Shown here: piece after piece, positions 38,357 to 46,279 of the stretch | How the letters are laid out: every line of letters begins with the position of its first letter | How positions within the stretch are numbered: the first letter of the stretch is position 1 | Source: Rhodanobacter denitrificans | GTDB taxonomy: Bacteria > Pseudomonadota > Gammaproteobacteria > Xanthomonadales > Rhodanobacteraceae | Assembly: GCA_003241385.1 (NCBI GenBank) | Contig: QFPO01000009.1 | Location: 58,616 to 122,615 of the forward strand | DNA: 64,000 bases | Reading direction: 5' to 3' | The notes under the pieces: model-generated | Database searches by the model: none | The model's input: the letters and a program-made list of their open reading frames with translations, nothing else | What the model was told of the DNA's origin: nothing | Program-made: the position numbers and the translations under genes

Positions 38357-39048
38357 CGGCTCACCTCGTCGCGGATCAGCACGATCACCAGTTCCTTCGG
38401 TCCATGCGCGCCGTAGACCAGCAGGCGCTGGATGTCGGCGGTCTTGGACGGGCCGGTCACCAGCAGCGCATTGGTCGGCAGGCTGCCGGCCCAGCCCTGC
38501 GCATCGATCGCCGCGAACAGATCCGGAAACAGCGTGCTCGCGCGCAGCACCGCGATGTGCACCGGCGGCACCAGCGACAGCGTGCGCGGCTCGTGGCGGT
38601 CGGGCCAGACGATCAGCGTACCGGTCTCGACGATGCCGCCGCGCGTCGTCGTCACGCCGGCGTCGATGCCGTCGAACAGGACCTCGCGGCAAGTCTCGAT
38701 CGGCGTGTCGTACCAGCGCAGCTGCGGCGCGTCGATGCGTTCGGCGAGTCCGGCCGCCAGCGCGGTGTCGCGCCCGGCCAGCACGCGGCGCAGCCCTTTG
38801 GCGCGGACCACCTCGGCGACCGCGTCGGCCCAGCCCTCGGGTCCGGTCTCGACGACCTCGGCGCGCCAGCCGCGCGCGCGTTCGGCGAACGTCGCGACGC
38901 GCTCGGCCGGGTCGGCACTCCATGCGCGCGCACGGAAATGCGCGGCGACGTCCGGCACCGGCGGTGCCGCGGCCGGGCCGGCCTCGCGCAGCCGGCCGAA
39001 GATCGCGGCGCGCGCCCGCCGGCTGGTGTGATCGATCGTCGCACTCAT
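38353..39048 (-). CDS. lutC: Lactate utilization protein LutC (LUD domain)
   Basis: LUD-domain subunit of the LutABC lactate oxidation complex. It is 231 residues long from the ATG at 39048, which lies within the lutA stop (4-bp overlap), and its own stop overlaps lutB by 4 bp, so all three are coupled. The C-terminal half carries the family pattern ETGTLIVWP, ARTLSLVPPVHIAVL-like RTLSLVPPVHIAV and GPSKTADI, with a terminal GPKELVIVLI. The function of LutC alone is not defined; the three proteins work together. Confidence 0.92.
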   Translation of the reverse strand: MSATIDHTSRRARAAIFGRLREAGPAAAPPVPDVAAHFRARAWSADPAERVATFAERARGWRAEVVETGPEGWADAVAEVVRAKGLRRVLAGRDTALAAGLAERIDAPQLRWYDTPIETCREVLFDGIDAGVTTTRGGIVETGTLIVWPDRHEPRTLSLVPPVHIAVLRASTLFPDLFAAIDAQGWAGSLPTNALLVTGPSKTADIQRLLVYGAHGPKELVIVLIRDEVSR

Positions 39049-39860
39049 CGCGCCGGCTCCTCGCCGGACCCGAGCCGGCGCAGCAGGAAGCTCGCGATGT
39101 GTTCGCCGCGCACCGATGCACCGCGCTTCTCGAGCGTCAGGTTGAGGTTCATCAGGCAGCCGCAGTCGGCGCTGACGAAACGGTCGCAGCCGGTCGCGAG
39201 GATCGCCTCGACCTTGTCGGCGGCCATCGCCGCGGAGATGTCGGGCTGCTTGACCGAGAACGTGCCGCCGAAGCCGCAGCATTCCGGCTCGTGATCGTGG
39301 ACCGCCAGCGTCACGCCGGGCAGGCGCGCCAGCAGGTCGCGGCCGACCCGGTGCGTGCCCATCTCGCGGCGCGCGCTGCACGAGGTGTGCAGGCACAGCG
39401 TCTCGGCCGCCCCGGCGGGTGCCGGGCGGTCGCCGAGCAGGCCGGCGACGAAGTCGGTGAACTCGACCGTGCGCGCGGCGATCGCCGCCGCCTTCGCCGA
39501 GCGCAGCGGATCGTCGGCGAACAGACGCGGCCAGTGGTGGCGGATCATGCCACCGCAGGAGCCGGACGGCACGACGATCGGCCAGGGCTCCGGAAACAGA
39601 TCGAGCTGGGCCGCCGCGACCGCGCGCGCGTCGTCCGGAAAACCGCTGGTGTAGGCCGGCTGGCCGCAGCAGGTCTGGCCGATCGGAAAGCTCACGCGCA
39701 CGCCGAGCCGCTCGATGACCTCGATCGCGTCGAGTCCGGCCTGCGGCGCGAACAGGTCGAGCAGGCAGGTCGCGAACAGGTAGACCTCCGCCGGGGGCGC
39801 CGCGGGGCCGGGCGTAGGATCGGGAAGCGTCGCGGGGGCCGGGATCGTTGCCATATCCAT
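39045..39860 (-). CDS. lutA: L-lactate dehydrogenase complex protein LutA (CCG domains)
   Basis: Cysteine-rich CCG-domain subunit of LutABC, related to glycolate oxidase GlcF and heterodisulfide reductase subunits. Two CCG motifs are visible: QTCCGQPAYTSG and PECCGFGGTFSVK, together with SGSCGGMI, HTSCSARREMG and SADCGCLMNL. The first ATG at 39860 gives 271 residues; an ATG two codons later is also possible. It is the first gene of the operon, diverging from the GntR regulator with a 15-bp dyad between them. No lactate permease gene is in the window. Confidence 0.93.
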   Translation of the reverse strand: MDMATIPAPATLPDPTPGPAAPPAEVYLFATCLLDLFAPQAGLDAIEVIERLGVRVSFPIGQTCCGQPAYTSGFPDDARAVAAAQLDLFPEPWPIVVPSGSCGGMIRHHWPRLFADDPLRSAKAAAIAARTVEFTDFVAGLLGDRPAPAGAAETLCLHTSCSARREMGTHRVGRDLLARLPGVTLAVHDHEPECCGFGGTFSVKQPDISAAMAADKVEAILATGCDRFVSADCGCLMNLNLTLEKRGASVRGEHIASFLLRRLGSGEEPAR

Positions 39861-39913
39861 CCGGTGACCTTGAGTGCGCGCCGGAGTGTGCGCGCGGTCA
39901 CGCCGGACGGTAT

Positions 39914-39928
39914 ATTGGTCAGACCAAT
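39914..39928. promoter_or_regulatory. Operator dyad for the GntR/FadR-type lactate regulator
   Basis: ATTGGTC-A-GACCAAT is a perfect 15-bp inverted repeat with the TGGTC/GACCA arms typical of FadR-subfamily regulators such as LldR and PdhR. It overlaps a TATATT hexamer and lies 54 bp from the lutA start and 22 bp from the regulator start, so it can control both directions. Confidence 0.75.
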
Positions 39929-39949
39929 TGCATGGGATCAGGTCAGGCC

Positions 39950-40657
39950 ATGTCGCGCCGCGTCGAAGCGGTCGTCGACCATCTGGAGTCGGCGATCGTC
40001 CAGGGTGTCTATGCGCCGGGCACGCGGCTGCCGGGCGAGCGTGCGCTCGGCACCGCGCTCGGCGTCTCGCGCGCGACCGTGCGCGATGCGCTGGCCGCCC
40101 TGGTCAGCCGCGGCCTGCTGCAGCGCCGCCACGGCGACGGCACCTATGTCAACGACCAGGCCGAGCGGCAGATGGCCGAGGTCTGGGTCGACATGGCCGA
40201 GCGCCACCCGGCGCTGCAGGGCGATCTGATCGAGTTTCGCGAGATGCTCGAAAGCCGCGCCGCCGAGCTGGCCGCGACGCGCCACGATGCGGCCGATCGC
40301 GAACGCCTGCTGGCCGCCCTCGCGGCGGTCGACGCGGCCTACAGCGGCGAGGACCGCGCCGCGCAGATCCGCAGTGACGTGGCCTTCCACCGCACGATCG
40401 CCGAGGCCACGCACAATCCGCTGTTCGCGTACCTGATGAACTCGCTGCTGCGCCTGCTGCACGAGCACGTCCAGCTCAGCCTGGCCGGCGTCGCGCCGCA
40501 TTCGGATACGGCGCGCCAGCTGCGCGTGCAGCACCGCGCGCTGGCCGAGGCGATCCTCGCCCGCGATGCCGAACGGGCCGGCCGCCAGGCCGGCGGCCAC
40601 ATCGACTTCGTCGGCGTGCGGCTCAACGCGATGCGCCGGCCGCCGGCACGGCGCTGA
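39950..40657 (+). CDS. lldR: GntR/FadR-family regulator of lactate utilization
   Basis: A 235-residue repressor-type protein with a winged helix-turn-helix at the N-terminus (YAPGTRLPGERALGTALGVS RATVRDAL region, residues 20-60) and an all-helical FCD ligand-binding domain containing the metal-binding type pattern SDVAFHRTIAEATHN. The ATG at 39950 is chosen; an in-frame ATG at 39932 would add six residues. It is divergent from lutABC with a matching dyad operator between. By analogy with LldR and PdhR it would respond to lactate or pyruvate; this is inference from context. Confidence 0.85.
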   Translation: MSRRVEAVVDHLESAIVQGVYAPGTRLPGERALGTALGVSRATVRDALAALVSRGLLQRRHGDGTYVNDQAERQMAEVWVDMAERHPALQGDLIEFREMLESRAAELAATRHDAADRERLLAALAAVDAAYSGEDRAAQIRSDVAFHRTIAEATHNPLFAYLMNSLLRLLHEHVQLSLAGVAPHSDTARQLRVQHRALAEAILARDAERAGRQAGGHIDFVGVRLNAMRRPPARR

Positions 40658-40686
40658 TCGGGATGGAATGCCGGGCCGGGCTGCGC

Positions 40687-42408
40687 TCAGGCCGGCAGCG
40701 CAGTCGCGGCCGGCGGCAGATAGCGCGCACGCTTGCGCGGCGTCAGACGGTCCAGGTCGAGCACGATCAGCCCGTCGACGCTGTTGCGGAACGCCGGATC
40801 GACGCCGAACGCGAGAAAGCGCGCGCCGCCCGGTTCGCACAGCTCGGTGTATTGCCGATACAGGATCGGCAGCCGCGCGCCGGCCGCATCGAGCCGCGCG
40901 CGCAGCAGCGCCATCGCCTGGCCGGCGTCGCAGTCGCCGAACGACGGTACGTCGCCGGCGTAGCGGAACGGATGATGCGCCTGCGCCAGACCGCCGCCGT
41001 CGCCGAAGTAGCGCGTGTAGTACGCGACGATCTGTTCGCGCGCGGGCAGCGGCAGCTCGGCGCTGATCGAGACCGGCCCGTGCAGATGGCGCACGTGCGG
41101 ATGCCCGCGCAGCCAGGCGCCGATGCCCTGCCACAGCCAGTCGAGGCTGCGCGTGTTGCGGTAGCGCGGCTGGACGAAGCTGCGGCCGAGCTCGGCGCTG
41201 CAGGCCAGGACCGGCCGCAGCCGTTCGTCGATCTCGAACAGGCTGTGCACGTAGAGGCCGTCGCGACCGCGCTCGGCCAGCACGCGCGCGCAGTCGGCGA
41301 TCCGGTAGGCGCCGGCGACCTCGCCGGCCGCGCCGTCCCAGACCACGATGTGGTCGTACCAGCTGTCGTAGACGTCGGTGTCGAGCCGCCGGCCGGTGCC
41401 CTCGCCGACGCTGCGGAAGGTCAGCTCGCGCAGGCGCGCGATCTCGCGCAGCAGCGGCGAATCGCTGACCAGGCGGCCGGCGTGGATGCGCAGGCCCTCG
41501 CCGCTCTCGGCGATCAGCGGCAGCCGTTCCAAGTCCTTGCGGATCGCCGCCGGGGCCGGCCGGTGCGCGAGCGGTGCCTGCGGCGCCGACCAGCGGTCGC
41601 CGCGGCGGCCGATCGCATAGACCGCGCGACGCACCTCGCGCGAGACGCGCCGGCGGTCGGCGACGCCCTGCATGACGTCGCCGATCGGCCGCGGCGCGCC
41701 GACGCGGATCACCAGACGGCTCTGCTGCCGCGTGAACATCTCGCGCGGCAGCAGGCCGGTGCCGAGCGGCCGGAACAGCGCCGACATGCCGTAGAACAGG
41801 GCCGAGTTGCGCCCCTCGATGCGCACCGGCACGACCGGCGCGGCGGCCTGCTCGGCGAAGCGCAGGAAGCCGTGCCGCCAGGCCGCGTCGCGCACACCGA
41901 GCGGGGTCAGCCGCGACACCTCGCCGGCCGGGAACACGATCACCGCCTGCTCGGCGCCGAGCGCCTGGTCGACCTGGCGCAGGCTGTCGGCACCGGCGCG
42001 GCCGCCGAACACGCGCAGCGGAATCAGCAGGTCCGACAGGCCCTCGAACGCGGACAGGAAATCGTTGGCGACGATGCGCACGTCGCGGCGCACGCTGCCG
42101 ACGAACGCCAACAGGGCCAGCGCGTCGAGCGCACCCATCGGATGATTGGCGACGATCACGACGCGGCCGGTCTCGGGAATGCGCTCGCGCTCGACCTGAT
42201 CGACCAGGAAGCGGCAGTCGAGCCGCTCCAGTGCGGCCTCGACGAACGCGAACCCGCGCAAGTGCGCGTGGTCGCGCATGAAGGCGTCGATGTCGTCGAT
42301 GCGCGCGATGCGCGCGAGCGACCGGATCAGCTGGCGCGAGAACGGCGCGCGGCGGCCGGTGAACCACTGCGGGAATCGCGCCTCGATCCTGCCTTCCAGA
42401 TCGAGCAT
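40687..42408 (-). CDS. olsF: Bifunctional ornithine lipid synthase, OlsF-like (acyltransferase + GNAT fusion)
   Basis: A 573-residue fusion protein. The N-terminal half (about residues 75-270) is a PlsC-like acyltransferase with ANHPMGALDALAL and the FPAGEVSRL substrate motif. The C-terminal half (from about residue 310) is an OlsB-like acyl-ACP N-acyltransferase (GNAT fold), with YDHIVVWD, ELGRSFVQPRYRNTRSLDWLW and a HPFRYAGD segment. This is the layout of Serratia OlsF, which makes ornithine lipid in two steps: N-acylation of ornithine, then O-acylation. The ATG at 42408 is chosen by similarity; the frame runs on upstream under btaA as a shadow. It diverges from the betaine lipid genes. Confidence 0.85.
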   Translation of the reverse strand: MLDLEGRIEARFPQWFTGRRAPFSRQLIRSLARIARIDDIDAFMRDHAHLRGFAFVEAALERLDCRFLVDQVERERIPETGRVVIVANHPMGALDALALLAFVGSVRRDVRIVANDFLSAFEGLSDLLIPLRVFGGRAGADSLRQVDQALGAEQAVIVFPAGEVSRLTPLGVRDAAWRHGFLRFAEQAAAPVVPVRIEGRNSALFYGMSALFRPLGTGLLPREMFTRQQSRLVIRVGAPRPIGDVMQGVADRRRVSREVRRAVYAIGRRGDRWSAPQAPLAHRPAPAAIRKDLERLPLIAESGEGLRIHAGRLVSDSPLLREIARLRELTFRSVGEGTGRRLDTDVYDSWYDHIVVWDGAAGEVAGAYRIADCARVLAERGRDGLYVHSLFEIDERLRPVLACSAELGRSFVQPRYRNTRSLDWLWQGIGAWLRGHPHVRHLHGPVSISAELPLPAREQIVAYYTRYFGDGGGLAQAHHPFRYAGDVPSFGDCDAGQAMALLRARLDAAGARLPILYRQYTELCEPGGARFLAFGVDPAFRNSVDGLIVLDLDRLTPRKRARYLPPAATALPA

Positions 42409-42479
42409 GGCCTGCGGTCTCCTCGTCGCCGTGAGTGCGCGCACGCTAGGACCGCCTCGTTGCAGGCACGTGACGGCGG

Positions 42480-42497
42480 CCATCACGCGCGTGTCAT
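42480..42497 (+). promoter_or_regulatory. Candidate Pho box in front of btaA
   Basis: CCATCAC-GCGC-GTGTCAT has the 7-4-7 direct-repeat layout of a PhoB site (consensus CTGTCAT-N4-CTGTCAT/C); the second half matches at 6 of 7 positions and the first at 5 of 7. It lies 46 bp upstream of the btaA start in the 135-bp gap shared with olsF. A degenerate match in GC-rich DNA can be chance, so this is a prediction from gene content. Confidence 0.4.
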
Positions 42498-42543
42498 CTG
42501 CGCCGGCCACGATGGCGGCGAACGATCGGACCGGACTCCCGGA

Positions 42544-43764
42544 ATGCCCGCCATCCAGCCCGCCCACCGGACCGCCACGCGGCAGAGCCTGCGCGATCGC
42601 GTCGACCAGCGGATCTTCCACGCGATCTGGTCGCGCAGCCTGGTCTACAACACCTGCTGGGAAGACCCTGCGGTCGACCGCATCGCGCTCGGCCTCGGTG
42701 CCGACGACCACGTCCTGGTCATCACCAGCGCCGGCTGCAATGCGCTGGACTACGCACTGGCCGGTCCGCGCCGCATCGACTGCGTCGACGCCAATCCGCG
42801 TCAGAACGCGCTGCTCGAACTCAAGCTCGCCGGCATCGCCGCGCTGGCGTTCGAGGATTTCTACGCGATCTTCGGCGACGGGCATCATCCGGACTTCGCG
42901 CGCCTGTATCGCAGCCGGCTGCGCGAGCGGCTGACGCCGTTCGCGCGCGCGTGGTGGGACCGCCACATGCAGTGGTTCACCAGCACGCGCGGCAGCTTCT
43001 ATTTTCACGGCCTCTCCGGCCTGGTCGCACGCGGCGTGCGCGCCTGGTTCCGCGCGCAGCCGCGGCTGCGCGTGGCGATGTTCGACCTGCTCGCCGCCGG
43101 CGATCTGGAAACCCAGCGCCGCATCTACGACAAGGACGTCGCGCCGCTGCTGTGGAATCGCGCGGTCAACTGGACGATCTCGCGGCAATTGGTCATGAAT
43201 CTGCTCGGCGTGCCGCATCCGCAGCGGCGGCTGGTCCAGGCCGAGCACGCCGACGGCGTGTCGGGCTTCATCCGTGCCGCGCTCGAGTACGTGTTCCGCG
43301 AGCTGCCGCTGGCCGACAACTATTTCTATCGCGTCTACCTGACCGGCCGCTACGCGCCCGACTGCTGCCCGGAATACCTCAAGCGCGAGAACTTCCTGCG
43401 CCTGAAGGCCGGACTCGCCGGGTCGATCCGCCTGCACACGACGACCGTCACCGCGTTCCTGCACGGCGGCGACGCGCCGATCTCGCGCTTCGTGCTGCTC
43501 GACCACATGGACTGGATGGGTTCCTACCATCCGGCCGCGCTCGACGAGGAATGGCAGGCGATCCTGACACGCGCGGCGCCGCAGGCGCGCATCCTGCTGC
43601 GCAGCGCGCAGACCCGGCCGGCCTGGCTCGACCAGGTCCGCCTCGCCGACGGCGCGACGCTGCGGCAGCGTCTGCGCTTCGACGCCGCGCTGGCTGCCGC
43701 ACTGCAGCCGCGTGATCGCGTGCACACCTATCCCGGTCTGGTGATCGCCGATGCGCCGGCTTGA
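42544..43764 (+). CDS. btaA: S-adenosylmethionine:diacylglycerol 3-amino-3-carboxypropyltransferase BtaA
   Basis: First enzyme of betaine lipid (DGTS) synthesis: moves the aminocarboxypropyl group of SAM onto diacylglycerol to form diacylglycerylhomoserine, at the membrane. It belongs to the DUF3419 family: YNTCWEDPAVDRIAL, VITSAGCNALDYAL and DCVDANPRQNALLELKLA form the SAM-binding start; GSFYFHGLSG and the late FVLLDHMDWMG motif are also typical. At 406 residues it matches known BtaA proteins (about 415). The ATG at 42544 is the only sensible start; the frame upstream is a shadow of olsF. It overlaps btaB by 14 bp. Confidence 0.92.
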   Translation: MPAIQPAHRTATRQSLRDRVDQRIFHAIWSRSLVYNTCWEDPAVDRIALGLGADDHVLVITSAGCNALDYALAGPRRIDCVDANPRQNALLELKLAGIAALAFEDFYAIFGDGHHPDFARLYRSRLRERLTPFARAWWDRHMQWFTSTRGSFYFHGLSGLVARGVRAWFRAQPRLRVAMFDLLAAGDLETQRRIYDKDVAPLLWNRAVNWTISRQLVMNLLGVPHPQRRLVQAEHADGVSGFIRAALEYVFRELPLADNYFYRVYLTGRYAPDCCPEYLKRENFLRLKAGLAGSIRLHTTTVTAFLHGGDAPISRFVLLDHMDWMGSYHPAALDEEWQAILTRAAPQARILLRSAQTRPAWLDQVRLADGATLRQRLRFDAALAAALQPRDRVHTYPGLVIADAPA

Positions 43765-44482
43765 GGCGCTGCGCGCCGACGTCGCCGTGCTGCGCGCGAT
43801 GACGCGCGGCATGCCGGCCGGCGACAGCGCGGCGGCCCGGCTGTCGGCGTTCTACGCACCGCAGGCCGAGCACTACGACCGCTTCCGTGAGCGTCTGCTG
43901 CACGGGCGCCAGGCGCTGATCGATGCGATCGCGCTGCCGCCCGATGCGCACGTCGTCGACCTCGGCGGCGGCACCGGCCGCAATCTCGAACATTTCGGCG
44001 CGCGCGCCGCCGGCATCGCGCGCTACGAGGTCGTCGATCTGTGCGCGCCGCTGCTCGCCCGCGCACGGGCGCGCGCGGCGCGTTATCCACAACTGCGTGC
44101 GATCGAGGCCGACGCGACACGCTGGCGCCCGGACCGGCCGGTCGACGTCGTGATCCTGTCCTATGCGCTGACGATGATCCCCGACTGGCGCGCCGCGATC
44201 GGCTCGGCGATCGCGATGCTGGCCGCCGGCGGCACGCTGGCGGTGGTCGACTTCTACGTATCGGCCGACCGCCCGCTTGCCGACCATGTGCGCCACGGCT
44301 GGGCGACGCGGCGCTTCTGGCCGGCCTGGTTCGGCCACGACGGCGTCCGGCTCGATCCGGCGCACCTGCCGACGCTGTGCAGTTCCCTGCCCGACCACGT
44401 CTGCGTCGAGTCGCGCGGCACGGTGCCGTATCTGCCGCTGCTGCGCGTGCCGTACTACCGCTTCCTGGGGACCAAGCCGTGA
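43751..44482 (+). CDS. btaB: Diacylglycerylhomoserine N-methyltransferase BtaB
   Basis: Second enzyme of DGTS synthesis: three SAM-dependent N-methylations convert diacylglycerylhomoserine to diacylglyceryl-N,N,N-trimethylhomoserine. A class I methyltransferase motif I is clear (VVDLGGGTGRNLEHF, about residues 72-86), with YEVVDLC as motif II and VVILSYALTMIPDW later. At 243 residues it is of BtaB size. The start lies 14 bp inside btaA and the stop overlaps the next gene's GTG by 4 bp. The assignment rests largely on its pairing with btaA, since small methyltransferases look alike. Confidence 0.88.
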   Translation: MRRLEALRADVAVLRAMTRGMPAGDSAAARLSAFYAPQAEHYDRFRERLLHGRQALIDAIALPPDAHVVDLGGGTGRNLEHFGARAAGIARYEVVDLCAPLLARARARAARYPQLRAIEADATRWRPDRPVDVVILSYALTMIPDWRAAIGSAIAMLAAGGTLAVVDFYVSADRPLADHVRHGWATRRFWPAWFGHDGVRLDPAHLPTLCSSLPDHVCVESRGTVPYLPLLRVPYYRFLGTKP

Positions 44483-45303
44483 ACATCCATCGGGTCCGCT
44501 CGGTGTTCATCTCGGACGTGCACCTGGGCACGCGCGCCTGCCAGGCCGAACGCCTGCTGGCGTTCCTGCGCGCCTATCCGGCCGAGTATCTGTACCTGGT
44601 CGGCGACATCGTCGACTTCTGGGCGATGCGGCGCGACGTGCGCTGGACGCCGGCGCAGAACACCGTCGTGCAGAAGATCCTGCGCCGCGCGCGCCACGGC
44701 GAGCAGGTCGTCTTCATCCCCGGCAACCACGACGAGGCGCTGCGCGAGTACACCGGCATCCGCTTCGGCGACATCCGGCTCGAGCGCGAATGGGTCCACA
44801 CCACCGCCGAGGGCAAGCGCTATCTGGTGCTGCACGGCGACGAGTTCGATCAGGTCACGCGCTACCACCGCTGGCTCGCCGTGCTCGGCGACGTCGGCTA
44901 CACCTGGCTCGTGCACGCCAACGGCTGGCTGTCATGGCTGCGCCGCAAGCTCGGCATCGCCGGCTACTGGTCGCTTGCCGGCTACGCCAAGCGCAAGGTC
45001 AAGGTCGCGGTCAGCTTCGTCGGCGACTTCGAAGGCTCGGTCGCACGCGCGGTGCGCGAGCGCGGCCTGGACGGCGTGATCTGCGGGCACATCCACGTCG
45101 CCGCGATGCACGACATCGAAGGCATCCGCTACGTCAACTGCGGCGACTGGGTCGACAGCTGCACGGCGATCGTCGAGCACCACGACGGCCAGCTCGAGCT
45201 GATCCACTGGAGCGCCGAGGACGCCGATACGCAGACGGCCGAGGCGTTCGCCGAGGACATGCTGCTGCGGCCGCGCGCACAGGCACGCAGGATCGCGGCC
45301 TGA
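44479..45303 (+). CDS. plcP: Calcineurin-like phosphoesterase, probable lipid-remodelling phospholipase C PlcP
   Basis: Metallophosphoesterase of 274 residues starting with GTG within the btaB stop. Metal-binding blocks are FISDVHLGTR, VGDIVDFWA, IPGNHDEAL, HGDEFD and CGHIHVAA. It resembles UDP-2,3-diacylglucosamine hydrolase LpxH but also Sinorhizobium PlcP, a phospholipase C that removes phospholipid headgroups under phosphate limitation and supplies diacylglycerol for DGTS. Three facts favour PlcP: co-translation with btaAB, a separate true lpxH at 59364, and PlcP-like GNHDEALREYTG and NCGDWVDSCTAIVEHHDG segments. The function is inferred, not proven. Confidence 0.8.
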   Translation: MNIHRVRSVFISDVHLGTRACQAERLLAFLRAYPAEYLYLVGDIVDFWAMRRDVRWTPAQNTVVQKILRRARHGEQVVFIPGNHDEALREYTGIRFGDIRLEREWVHTTAEGKRYLVLHGDEFDQVTRYHRWLAVLGDVGYTWLVHANGWLSWLRRKLGIAGYWSLAGYAKRKVKVAVSFVGDFEGSVARAVRERGLDGVICGHIHVAAMHDIEGIRYVNCGDWVDSCTAIVEHHDGQLELIHWSAEDADTQTAEAFAEDMLLRPRAQARRIAA

Positions 45304-45393
45304 GCGCAACGCAGCGGCGATGCCGGCGGCCGGCGATGGGATCTGCTGCGCCAAGCCCCACCCACCTGCGGGCAGGGGCCGTGCGCGGGACGA

Positions 45394-46062
45394 TCAGGCC
45401 GTGCCCGGGACGTCGGGCTGGTTCTCCGGCCGTGCCGCGTCGAACGCCGGCAGCGCCAGACAGGCCTGCTCGATCCGCGCGATCGTCGGATACGGCGTCA
45501 GGTCCACGCGGAAGCGATGCGCGTTGTAGACCTGCGGGATCAGGCAGGCGTCGGCCAGACCGGGCTGGTCGCCTTCGCAGTAGCGGCCGGTCGAGGGGTG
45601 CTCGGCGAGCATCTCCTCGAACGCGCGCAGGCCCTCGCGTATCCAATGCTGCGTCCAGCGTTGACGCTGCTCGGCGTCGACCGCGAGCTCGCGCTCCAGG
45701 TACTGCATGACGCGCAGATTGTTCAGCGGATGCACGTCGCAGCCGATCAGCTGCGCGAGCGCGCGCACGCGCGCACGGTCGCGGATCATCGCCGGCAGCA
45801 GCTTGATCGCGCCGTCGTAGGCCTCGTCGAGGTACTCGATGATCGCCATCGACTGGCGCACGACGCGGCGGCCGTCGATCAGCACCGGCACCAGTTCCTG
45901 CGGATTGAGCTCGTGGTAGCCCGGGTCGTGCTGCTCGCCGCCGTTGTTGACCAGATGCACCGGCACCTGGTCGTAGGGCAGCATCTTCAGATTCAGCGCG
46001 ATGCGCACGCGATAGGCCGCGCTCGATCGCCAGTAGCTGTAGAGGGTCAAACGCTCGCTCAT
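45394..46062 (-). CDS. maiA: Maleylacetoacetate isomerase (zeta-class GST)
   Basis: Glutathione-dependent isomerisation of maleylacetoacetate to fumarylacetoacetate, the step between homogentisate dioxygenase and fumarylacetoacetase in tyrosine breakdown. The N-terminal thioredoxin fold has the zeta-class active site YWRSSAAYRVRIALN, then NPQELVPVLIDG and QSMAIIEYLDE. The C-terminal helical domain has CDVHPLNNLRVMQYL and GDQPGLADACLIPQVYNA. The ATG at 46062 follows GGGGAGG and gives 222 residues; a start six codons earlier is less likely. It lies 217 bp after the fumarylacetoacetase gene on the same strand, so it may be last in that operon or separately transcribed. Confidence 0.92.
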   Translation of the reverse strand: MSERLTLYSYWRSSAAYRVRIALNLKMLPYDQVPVHLVNNGGEQHDPGYHELNPQELVPVLIDGRRVVRQSMAIIEYLDEAYDGAIKLLPAMIRDRARVRALAQLIGCDVHPLNNLRVMQYLERELAVDAEQRQRWTQHWIREGLRAFEEMLAEHPSTGRYCEGDQPGLADACLIPQVYNAHRFRVDLTPYPTIARIEQACLALPAFDAARPENQPDVPGTA

Positions 46063-46279
46063 GACGGTGCCTCCCCGCAACCTTCACGTGAACGGTCGGC
46101 GTCGATTATCTCAGCGAATCGCCGCGATGGTGAGCGACGGCCGTCCGGCCACGCTCGGATCATGGACGATCGGGCGGCGCTGCGGCGGAGGCGGGGGACG
46201 CCCGGATCGCGGCGGACCCGGGCCTTCGATCCGCCGCCGCCAGTCCGATCGCATGCTCGCGGACGATCGGACCGGGCTG

